The position numbers were made by a program, and so were the translations under genes. The notes under the pieces are model-generated. The model had not been told where the DNA came from. It made no database searches and saw only the letters and a program-made list of their open reading frames with translations. Source: Streptantibioticus_C sp963761325 (GTDB taxonomy: Bacteria; Actinomycetota; Actinomycetes; Streptomycetales; Streptomycetaceae). From it: 64,000 nucleotides of DNA. How positions within the stretch are numbered: the stretch's first letter is position 1; each line of letters opens with the position of its first letter. Location of the stretch: positions 372,001 through 436,000 of the forward strand of contig CAVXGZ010000008.1 of assembly GCA_963761325.1 (NCBI GenBank), given 5' to 3'. Shown here one piece after another: positions 1 through 6,603 of this stretch.

Positions 1-1
1 G

Positions 2-328
2 TGGAAGTACCTCGGCGTCTACACCAAGAAGGTGCCGGAGGGCTCGCCGCCGTCGAAGAACTGGCGGACCGGGCAGGTGCTCACCTACGACCTCGACCAC
101 ACCGACGAGGTCTTCTTCTTCGACGCCCGCGGCCACGAGCGGTTCCTGCTGGACGGCGCCGGCCACGTGGTGCCGGGCACCCCGCTGCCCGCCGCGATGC
201 GCGCCTACCTCGACGCCGACGGGCGGCAGAACCTCGCGCACCCCGACCCGGACACCACCTGGACCGTGCCGCAGGCGCTGCAGGGCATCGGCTGGCTGCT
301 CCAGCACCGGATCCCGAGCCGAGGCTGA
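2..328 (+). CDS. C-terminal end of a probable SCO1/SenC-family protein (partial)
   Basis: The frame enters from the left edge, so only about 108 C-terminal residues are visible and no start can be given. The segment holds the pattern LTYDLDHTDEVFFFD followed by a predicted strand-turn-strand, then TMRAYL-like helix text and a tail with TWTVPQALQGIGWLL. The DHTDEVFFFD stretch resembles the end of the thioredoxin-like fold of SCO/SenC copper chaperones, where a conserved His precedes a hydrophobic strand; that assignment is from memory of the family and the Cys pair that would prove it lies outside the window. Such proteins deliver copper to cytochrome oxidase at the outer face of the membrane. 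The gene ends just before a strong palindrome shared with the opposing peptidase gene. Confidence 0.55.
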   Translation, partial: WKYLGVYTKKVPEGSPPSKNWRTGQVLTYDLDHTDEVFFFDARGHERFLLDGAGHVVPGTPLPAAMRAYLDADGRQNLAHPDPDTTWTVPQALQGIGWLLQHRIPSRG

Positions 329-335
329 CGAGGCG

Positions 336-381
336 GCGCCGGCCGTCCGGACCACCGCGCGGTGGTCCGGACGGCCGGCGC
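336..381. terminator. Bidirectional terminator palindrome
   Basis: A perfect 46-bp palindrome (two 22-nt arms with a 2-nt centre) lies between the convergent ends of the partial SCO-like gene (stop at 328) and the G1 peptidase gene (stop at 402). It is very GC-rich and has no U tract, as is usual in streptomycetes. Being symmetrical, it can stop transcription from both sides. Confidence 0.8.
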
Positions 382-401
382 GTTGCCCGGCGCGCGAGGC
401 G

Positions 402-1178
402 TCAGTAGCGGATCGTGGTGGGCCGGGCGGTGCCCTGCTCGGTGTTGGCGCGGATGCCGTCGAAGCCGGGCGTCATGGAGAAGTTGCCGCCGGACAGCGC
501 GCTCGGCCCGTAGCCGCCGCTGTCGAGGGCGTCGGGGTCGTAGTCCGCGAACGGCTCGCCGTTGACGGTGACGCCGGTGAAGCTCAGCTTGCTGAACGAC
601 GGGTAGCTGCTGGTCGGCGACTCGATGACCGCCTCGGCGGTGGCGTTCTCCGAGCTGCTGAGGGTCTTGGAGACCGTCTGGGTCCAGCCCTTGGTGGTGT
701 CGTTGATCGTCAGCGTGTACTTGTGGCTGCTGGTGGCCACCACCGAGGCGGTGAACTTGTCACCCTGCGAGACCGCGTTGCTGAAGTAGACCGGGTTGGC
801 CGGGTACATCTCGTACCAGGCGGACAGCACCGGCCTGCCGCTGGAGCAGTCGGTCTGCACGCCGGTCTGCTCGACCGTCTCGGTGCCGTAGCCGTCTATG
901 CCCACCCAGGGGGCGAACAGGTCGTCGGTCGTGTTGCAGGTGACACTGGGCTCGGTCCACGACCCGCTGATCGAGGTGAAGTCGCCGTCGCCGCCGGCGA
1001 CCGCGTAACCGCCCCAGATGCTGTCGGCGTACTGGTGCGCGCTCTGCGGGCCGAAGCCCGCCGAGGCCGCGAGAGAGGTTCCGGCGCTCGCCGGGACGAG
1101 CGCCGCCGCCAGCAGTACTCCTGCCGCGACGAGTCTGCCCTTGGCGAGCCTGCCTCTGACGCCTGTGTTCATGCCCAT
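402..1178 (-). CDS. Secreted G1-family (glutamic) endopeptidase
   Basis: A 258-residue secreted acid protease of the eqolisin type. Residues 1 to about 38 form a Sec signal peptide with a basic start, a hydrophobic core (LVAAGVLLAAALVPASA) and an Ala-rich cleavage region. The mature part is one beta-sandwich domain. The catalytic pair of the family is visible: Gln104 in WVGIDGYGTETVEQTG and Glu186 in AEAVIES, matching the Gln and Glu of scytalidoglutamic peptidase. Length fits a minimal single-domain member. The start at 1178 has AGGAG nine bases upstream; a second ATG two codons on is possible. It is transcribed alone, separated from hypX by a terminator. Family and fold are secure; the substrate and the pH range are not visible. 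Confidence 0.88.
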   Translation of the reverse strand: MGMNTGVRGRLAKGRLVAAGVLLAAALVPASAGTSLAASAGFGPQSAHQYADSIWGGYAVAGGDGDFTSISGSWTEPSVTCNTTDDLFAPWVGIDGYGTETVEQTGVQTDCSSGRPVLSAWYEMYPANPVYFSNAVSQGDKFTASVVATSSHKYTLTINDTTKGWTQTVSKTLSSSENATAEAVIESPTSSYPSFSKLSFTGVTVNGEPFADYDPDALDSGGYGPSALSGGNFSMTPGFDGIRANTEQGTARPTTIRY

Positions 1179-1318
1179 GATCCGTGTCTCCTGCGGGGTG
1201 CGGAGGGAAGGGATTGCGGCCGATCGGACCAGGGCTCATCGTCGGCGCGCCGCCGACCCCGCCTCAAGGGCGTCGTTCATCCGGGAAGACGTCATGGCGA
1301 GAACATGACAATCATGGA

Positions 1319-1357
1319 GACGACGTGTAAAGCCACATGGGGGCTTCACACGTCGTC
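1319..1357 (-). terminator. Terminator hairpin after hypX
   Basis: Arms 1319-1334 and 1342-1357 pair over 16 bp with one G-U pair and a 7-nt loop. It starts six bases after the stop of the HypX gene on the minus strand and lies upstream of the G1 peptidase promoter region. No U tract follows. Confidence 0.75.
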
Positions 1358-1362
1358 CGGGA

Positions 1363-3012
1363 TTACGCCTGCTTGCGCACGAAGGCGGACCGCAGCCGGT
1401 GGTAGGACGCCTCGGGGTCGAAGAAGATCCGGCGCATGCGCGCCAACTCCTGCTCCCGGTAGGCGGCGAGCGGCTTGACGGCCTCGTCCCGCTCGCGCAG
1501 CGCCTTCTTCTCCACGACGCGCTCGTGGGTGGCCGGGTCGTCGAGCAACTCGGCGGCCAGCGCGGCCACCTGCGGCGCGAACCACTGCGGGGACCCCGGC
1601 ACCAGGCGGTCCACCAGCCCGCACCGCAGGGCCGCGCGGGCACCGACCGGCCGGGCCTCGTCCATCAGCCGCTCCGCGACGTCGGCGCCGACCCGGCGGG
1701 GCAGCGAGTACGTCCAGTACTCCGAGCCGTACAGCCCCATGAGCCGGTAGTGCGGGTTGAGCACGACGCCCTGCCTGCACCACACCTCGTCGGCGGCGAG
1801 CGCCAGCATCACGCCGCCGGCCGCCGCGTTGCCGGAGACCGCGGCCACCACGAGGCGGTCGGTGGTGGTCAGGACCGCCTCGACGAGATCGTCGACGGCC
1901 TGGATGTTCTGCCACGACTCGGCGGCCGGGTCGGCGGACCCCTCGATGACGTTGAGGTCGATCCCGTTGGAGAAGAAGTCCCGTTCGCCGCCGAGCACCA
2001 GCACCGAGGTGGGGCGGGTCAGGGCGAAGCGGTAGCCGGCGAGCAGCCGGCGGCAGGCGTCCGCGCTCATCGCGCCGCCGGGGAAGCCGAAGCGCAGGAA
2101 GCCCGCGCCGGCCCGCTCGGTGTACCGGATGTCGCTCCAGGTGCGGCGGCCGGCCGGCAGCTCCCACGGCACCGGGACCTCGGGCACCGGCGGCAGCCGG
2201 TCGCCCAGCGCCAGGACGGCGGGCAGCGCGAAGGTGGCCGGAGCGCCGGGGGCGCGGCGCAGGCGCAGCCGCGGGATCCAGACCGCGCCGTCGCCGGTGG
2301 CCCGGCAGATCGCTCCCGCCCGGGTGGCCAGCACCCGGCCGGGCTCGCCGCGCAGCCGGTCCTCGGGGTGGCCGCCGTGCAGGTACCACTCGGCTCCGAC
2401 CAGGTCGTCGAGCACACCGGGCCGCGAGTCGGCGGCGCGCAGCGAGCGCAGCGCGGAGTCGGTGGAGCCCGCCCAGTCGATCCGCCGGGCGCTCTGCGGC
2501 AGCGACGGCCGGGTCCGGACCGGCAGCCCCTCCTGCGGGCGCGGGGTGTGGCGGCCGGACGCGAACCGTTCCACGGCGCGCAGCACCGCCGCCACCGCCA
2601 CCTCGGTGACCTCGCCGCGGTACAGGTCGCTCTTGGCCACCCCGGACGGCACGACGAAGAGGTCCGACGCCCAGATGTCGCCGGCGTCCATCTCCCCGAC
2701 CGCCTGCAGGACGGTCACCCCCCAGCGCTCCTCGCCGTCCTGCAGCGCCCAGTCCAGCGCGGCGGGACCGCGGTCGCCTGGCGGGCCCGGGTGCACGACG
2801 AGGCAGGTGTGCGCGGACCAGATGTCGCGCGGGATCGACCTCTTGAGCATCGGCGCGAGGACGAGTTGCGGCTCGTCGCGGGCGACCGCGGCGCGCATCG
2901 CGGCGTCGTCGGTGGCGAGGGCGAACGTCACGGCGTGACCGCGGTCGGCGAGTTCGGCCTCGACGCGCTGCGTCAGGCTGTTGAACGCGCTAGCGATGAG
3001 CAGGATCCGCAC
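1363..3012 (-). CDS. hypX: HypX-like protein (formyl-THF transferase plus enoyl-CoA hydratase domains)
   Basis: A 549-residue two-part protein. The first part is a formyl-tetrahydrofolate transferase/hydrolase domain with the folate-enzyme signature HPGPPGDRG at residues 74-82 and a C-terminal subdomain to about 270. The second half is a crotonase domain with the oxyanion-hole text GGERDFFSNGIDL and AAVSGNAAAGG. This architecture is that of HypX, which makes CO from the formyl group of N10-formyl-THF for the active site of NiFe hydrogenases. The GTG start at 3012 is chosen because GGAGG sits six bases before it; a longer frame upstream has no site. No hydrogenase or other hyp gene is in the window, so the physiological role here is open. 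It lies 129 bp after dhaK on the same strand and may be read from that operon. Confidence 0.85.
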   Translation of the reverse strand: MRILLIASAFNSLTQRVEAELADRGHAVTFALATDDAAMRAAVARDEPQLVLAPMLKRSIPRDIWSAHTCLVVHPGPPGDRGPAALDWALQDGEERWGVTVLQAVGEMDAGDIWASDLFVVPSGVAKSDLYRGEVTEVAVAAVLRAVERFASGRHTPRPQEGLPVRTRPSLPQSARRIDWAGSTDSALRSLRAADSRPGVLDDLVGAEWYLHGGHPEDRLRGEPGRVLATRAGAICRATGDGAVWIPRLRLRRAPGAPATFALPAVLALGDRLPPVPEVPVPWELPAGRRTWSDIRYTERAGAGFLRFGFPGGAMSADACRRLLAGYRFALTRPTSVLVLGGERDFFSNGIDLNVIEGSADPAAESWQNIQAVDDLVEAVLTTTDRLVVAAVSGNAAAGGVMLALAADEVWCRQGVVLNPHYRLMGLYGSEYWTYSLPRRVGADVAERLMDEARPVGARAALRCGLVDRLVPGSPQWFAPQVAALAAELLDDPATHERVVEKKALRERDEAVKPLAAYREQELARMRRIFFDPEASYHRLRSAFVRKQA

Positions 3013-3141
3013 CCACGACCTCCACGTGCCGACGACGACCACGGCGATCGTCGCCCACCGCGGGGCCGCACCGGCGCCGCCCGGCCGTCACCGCGCCGTG
3101 AATTGAGCCGGACGGCGGCAGCGCGGGTGCGGAACGCGGGG

Positions 3142-4137
3142 TCAGAAGACCCGGATCGGGGTCTCGGCGGGTGCGTCGAGCAGGTCGGAGATCTCGTCGT
3201 CGAGCCGGACCAGGGTCAGCGAGGCGCCGGCCATGTCGAGCGAGGTGCAGTACTCGCCGACGTAGCTGCGGTCGATCTCGATGCCGCGGTCGGCCAGTTG
3301 CCGGTGCGCGATCCCGTACACCAGGTACTGCTCGCCGATCGGGGTGCCGCCCAGGCCGTTGACCATCAGCGCGACGTGGTCGCCCGATGCGTACGGCAGG
3401 TCCTCGACGACGGCGCCGAGCAGTTCGCGGACGATCTCGTCGGCGTCCTGCAGCTTCTCGCGCCGGCGGCCCGGCTCGCCGTGGATCCCGACGCCCATCT
3501 CGACCTCGTCCTCGGGCAGTTCGAACAGCGGGGAGCCCTTGGCCGGCGGGGTACAGGCGGTCAGGGCCATGCCCATGGTGCGGGTGACCGAGTTGACCTT
3601 CTCGCCGATCCGGCACGCCTCGTCGAGCCCGGCGCCGCGTTCGGCCGCCGCGCCGACCGCCTTCATCACGAAGAAGTTGCCCGCCACGCCCCGGCGTCCG
3701 ACGGTGTACGTCGAGTCCTGCACGGAGACGTCGTCGTCGATGAAGAGCGTGCGTGCTTCCACGCCCTCGGCCTCGGCGAGCTCCTCGGCCATCTCGAAGG
3801 CCATCCGGTCACCGGTGTAGTTGTTGACCAGCAGCAGCACGCCGCGCGGCGAGGCGACCCGCTTGATCGTCTCGTAGACGTAGTCGGTGGGCGGCGCGGA
3901 GAAGACGTCGCCCGGGCAGGCGGCGTCCAGCATGCCCTTGCCGACGCTCATGACGTGGGCCGGCTCGTGTCCGGAACCCGACCCCTGGACGACGGAGATC
4001 TTGTTCTCGTTCGGGGCGTCGGCCCGCATGATCAGGTTGTACTCCGGTACGTAGCGGAGGGTGTCGGGGTTGGCCAGTGCCAGGCCCTGCAACATCTCCG
4101 GGACGTAGTTCTTCGGGTCGTTGACGAACTTCTTCAT
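3142..4137 (-). CDS. dhaK: Dihydroxyacetone kinase subunit DhaK
   Basis: 331 residues, the usual DhaK length. The nucleotide-independent substrate-binding subunit holds dihydroxyacetone (or a related short ketose such as erythrulose) as a hemiaminal on a His; here that residue is His219 in GIHGEPG. The N-terminal GSGSGHEPAH motif at about residues 52-61 is also typical. It works with the ADP/ATP-binding DhaL encoded directly upstream (28-bp gap). No DhaM phosphotransfer protein is present, so the phosphate donor should be ATP. The start at 4137 has GGGAG seven bases before it; a further in-frame ATG 12 codons upstream falls inside dhaL. The exact ketose cannot be read from sequence. Confidence 0.88.
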   Translation of the reverse strand: MKKFVNDPKNYVPEMLQGLALANPDTLRYVPEYNLIMRADAPNENKISVVQGSGSGHEPAHVMSVGKGMLDAACPGDVFSAPPTDYVYETIKRVASPRGVLLLVNNYTGDRMAFEMAEELAEAEGVEARTLFIDDDVSVQDSTYTVGRRGVAGNFFVMKAVGAAAERGAGLDEACRIGEKVNSVTRTMGMALTACTPPAKGSPLFELPEDEVEMGVGIHGEPGRRREKLQDADEIVRELLGAVVEDLPYASGDHVALMVNGLGGTPIGEQYLVYGIAHRQLADRGIEIDRSYVGEYCTSLDMAGASLTLVRLDDEISDLLDAPAETPIRVF

Positions 4138-4165
4138 GCTCTCGCTCCCTGTCTCGGTCGGTCGG

Positions 4166-4813
4166 TCAGGCACGCGCCGCCCAGGCGTCGGCGACGCGTT
4201 CCGCCATGACCGCGACCGCCACCGCTCCCGCGTCCGGCGAGCCGATGCTGCGCTCGCCGGTGTAGCTGGGCCGGCCGCGCATGGCCTGCATCGGGGTGGT
4301 CGCGTCGGCGGCGGTGCGGGCGGCCGACGCGGCGGTCCGCGCCAGGTCGGCGGGGCTCGGGTGTCCGTCGCCGCCCAGTTCCTTCTCCAGCGCGTCGGTC
4401 ATCGGGATCAGCGCGTCGAGCAGCGTCTTGTCGCCGAGGTCGGACTTGCCGCGGGTCTTGATGCCCTCGGCGGCGGCGCGCAGCATGGCGACCGCGTCCC
4501 GGCCGGTCAGCTCCGTCCGGTCGCCGGCCGCCGCGGCCGCCCGCAGGAACGCGGTGCCCCACAGCGGGCCCGAAGTGCCGCCCACCCGCTGGGAGATGAC
4601 CAGCGCGATCTTCTTCAGGAAGGTCCCGGGCGTGCTGCGGTCGAAGCCGTCCCAGTCGGCGAGCACGATCTCGAAGCCGCGGGCGAGCGAGTAGCCGAAG
4701 TCCCCGTCGCCGACCACGGCGTCCAGGTCGCAGAACTCCCGTTCGTTGTCGACCGCGGTCCGCGCGATGGTGTGGACGACGAATTCCAGATCACTGGTGG
4801 TTGTCGATGACAT
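4166..4813 (-). CDS. dhaL: Dihydroxyacetone kinase subunit DhaL
   Basis: 215 residues, all-helical ATP/ADP-binding subunit that phosphorylates the ketose held by DhaK. The Asp cluster that binds magnesium is visible near the N-terminus in DAVVGDGDFG, followed by the glycine-rich GGTSGPLWGTAF phosphate-binding stretch. The separate K and L chains and the absence of DhaM favour a bacterial ATP-dependent variant. The start has AGGAGAGAC directly upstream. It lies 22 bp after the phosphatase gene and 28 bp before dhaK, so translation of the three genes is probably coupled. Confidence 0.87.
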   Translation of the reverse strand: MSSTTTSDLEFVVHTIARTAVDNEREFCDLDAVVGDGDFGYSLARGFEIVLADWDGFDRSTPGTFLKKIALVISQRVGGTSGPLWGTAFLRAAAAAGDRTELTGRDAVAMLRAAAEGIKTRGKSDLGDKTLLDALIPMTDALEKELGGDGHPSPADLARTAASAARTAADATTPMQAMRGRPSYTGERSIGSPDAGAVAVAVMAERVADAWAARA

Positions 4814-4835
4814 GTCTCTCCTGGCTGCCGTGGCG

Positions 4836-5630
4836 TCACGTGGTGCCGGACGCCGTGGCCGTGAGCAGGAACTCCAGATCGGCGAGGGTCACGAAGGGGC
4901 CGGGTTTCGCGCCGAGCGGGTCGGCCAGCACCTCGGCGGCGACCGGGTCCGGAGGGGGGTCGCCCAGCGTGCTGACCACCAGCGAGGCGCCGGTGAAGTC
5001 CTCGCCGCCGGTGTAGGCGCTGGTGGTGACCAGGCAGCCGAGGCCGGCGTCCAGCGCGGCGAGCAGCCCGTTGCGGCTGTCCTCCACCACCACGACGGCC
5101 GAGTACTGCAGGCCCATCCGCTCCACCGCGTACTCGTAGATGTCCGGAGCGGGCTTCTTGCGCGGGACGACGTCCCCGGCGAACACCTTGAAGGAGGAGG
5201 CCAGTTCGGCGCCCATCGCCAACTCCAGCACGCTGCGCACCGCGGGCACCGCCGAGGTGGAGGCGACGGCCAGCGGCCACCCGGCGGTGTGCGCCTCCCG
5301 CGCGAGGCGCCGCACGCCGGGCCGCGGCGGGATGCTGCCGCTCGCGATGATGCCGGTGTAGATCTCGGTCTTGCGCCGGTGCCAGCGGTCCACCTCCTCG
5401 TCGAGCACGTCCTGGTCGCTCGGCAGCCCGGTCTTGGCGATGAACTCGGGCGTCAGCAGCGTCTTCATCCGCTCCTTGCCGCCGCCGACCCGGAGCTTGT
5501 CCGCGTACTCCCGGTCGCTCCAGCGCACCGGCAGGCCGAACTCCTGGAAGGTCTGGTTGAAGGCGGGCAGGTGGCCGTGGCGCTCGGTGTCGGCGAGTAC
5601 GCCGTCGCAGTCGAAGACCAGTGCGGGCAT
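4836..5630 (-). CDS. HAD-superfamily phosphatase, CbbY-like
   Basis: 264 residues. HAD motif I is seen at the N-terminus as FDCDGVLADTE (nucleophile Asp and acid/base Asp), a cap domain follows with WSDREYADKLRVGGG, motif II is ASTS, and motifs III/IV are RKKPAPDIYEYA and VVVEDSRNGL. The cap and motif I resemble CbbY, which removes phosphate from xylulose-1,5-bisphosphate, and beta-phosphoglucomutases. The start at 5630 lies only five bases after the aldolase stop, so the two genes are coupled. In the operon it may dephosphorylate the aldolase product or clean up a dead-end bisphosphate; that is inference. Confidence 0.8.
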   Translation of the reverse strand: MPALVFDCDGVLADTERHGHLPAFNQTFQEFGLPVRWSDREYADKLRVGGGKERMKTLLTPEFIAKTGLPSDQDVLDEEVDRWHRRKTEIYTGIIASGSIPPRPGVRRLAREAHTAGWPLAVASTSAVPAVRSVLELAMGAELASSFKVFAGDVVPRKKPAPDIYEYAVERMGLQYSAVVVVEDSRNGLLAALDAGLGCLVTTSAYTGGEDFTGASLVVSTLGDPPPDPVAAEVLADPLGAKPGPFVTLADLEFLLTATASGTT

Positions 5631-5635
5631 GGCGC

Positions 5636-6496
5636 TCACCTGGCCCGTCCCGCGCTGCCGAACAGTTTCATCAGCGAGCCGGACATGCCGACGACGTCCG
5701 CGCGCACCGAGCGGAACAGCGAGGGCGGATCCCACTTCTGCTCGCGGGCCGTCGCCTCCAGGAAGTCCAGGTTCGACTTCATGTACGTCTCCTTGAGCGC
5801 GGTGGAGATGTTGACCTTGGCGCAGCCGCGGGAGATGAGGTCGTGGAACTGGTCGTCGGACAGGCCGCTCCCACCGTGCAGCGCGATCGGCAGCGGGTGG
5901 GCGTCGACGATGGCGGTGACCCGTTCGGCGTCGAGCACCGGCGCCTGCTTGTAGCTGCCGTGGGCGTTGCCGATCGCCGGCGCGAAGACGTCGACGCGGG
6001 TGGTCTCCAGGAACTCCAGGGCCACCGCGAGGTCCTGCTGCTGCGCGGTGCGGTCGGTGCCGACCCCGTCCTCCACACCGGTGATGGACTCGATCTCGCC
6101 CTCCACGTGGGCGCCGTGCCGCTGGGCCTCGGCGACCACCTCGACGGTCTGCCGCATGTTCTCCTCCACCGGCAGCTTCGAGGCGTCGAAGAGCACCGAG
6201 TTCCAGCCGCGCCGCAGGCAGCCGGTGATGACCTCGCGCTCCGGGCAGTGGTCCAGGTGCAGCGTGACCGGCACCTCGATGCCGGCGGTCATCGAACGCC
6301 ACATCGCGTAGAGCACGTCGTAGCCGACCGACTTGACGGTCTTGACGGACGTCTGCACGATCAGCGGCGAGGAGTTCTCCACGGCGGCGGCGAGCACGGC
6401 CTCCATGGTGAGGTCGTTGAAGACGTTGATGGCCGGCACGCCGTAGCGTTCCTTGAACGCGTCGGACAGGATGTCGGTCAGCGGTACGACAGACAC
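5636..6496 (-). CDS. Class II (zinc) ketose-bisphosphate aldolase
   Basis: 286 residues. Zinc and catalytic motifs of the Fba/GatY/KbaY family are present: HLDHC near residue 85, HVEGEI, GNAHG and HGGSGLSDDQF. It joins dihydroxyacetone phosphate to an aldehyde or splits the reverse product. It is the first gene of an operon with the CbbY-like phosphatase, DhaL and DhaK, so its three-carbon substrate is likely supplied by the kinase. The GTG start at 6496 is chosen because GGGAG lies five bases upstream; the frame is open for hundreds of codons further up but there reads antisense-like sequence of the kinase gene. The aldehyde partner is unknown. Confidence 0.85.
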   Translation of the reverse strand: MSVVPLTDILSDAFKERYGVPAINVFNDLTMEAVLAAAVENSSPLIVQTSVKTVKSVGYDVLYAMWRSMTAGIEVPVTLHLDHCPEREVITGCLRRGWNSVLFDASKLPVEENMRQTVEVVAEAQRHGAHVEGEIESITGVEDGVGTDRTAQQQDLAVALEFLETTRVDVFAPAIGNAHGSYKQAPVLDAERVTAIVDAHPLPIALHGGSGLSDDQFHDLISRGCAKVNISTALKETYMKSNLDFLEATAREQKWDPPSLFRSVRADVVGMSGSLMKLFGSAGRAR

Positions 6497-6564
6497 ATCG
6501 ACTCCCGGGATCGGGGTTCGCCTGGCCCCTTCCACGCTAGCCGCGGCGGCCTCCCCGGTCGGGC

Positions 6565-6600
6565 GGGGTTCCCCCCATGCCCGGGTAGGGCTTCCCCCCA
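6565..6600. promoter_or_regulatory. Pair of 13-bp direct repeats upstream of the aldolase operon
   Basis: GGGGTTCCCCCCA (6565-6577) and GGGCTTCCCCCCA (6588-6600) are direct repeats with a 23-bp period and one mismatch, about 70 bp upstream of the aldolase start and directly after the stop of the hybrid kinase/regulator gene. Two copies about two helical turns apart suit a dimeric LuxR-type regulator. Function is inferred from position only. Confidence 0.35.
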
Positions 6601-6603
6601 CCC

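Noticed and set aside
1399..4209. 936-codon open frame on the plus strand opposite hypX and dhaK
   Set aside because: Shadow frame of high-GC DNA. It is rich in Arg, Gly, His and Pro, has no domain, and the minus strand holds clear families with ribosome sites.
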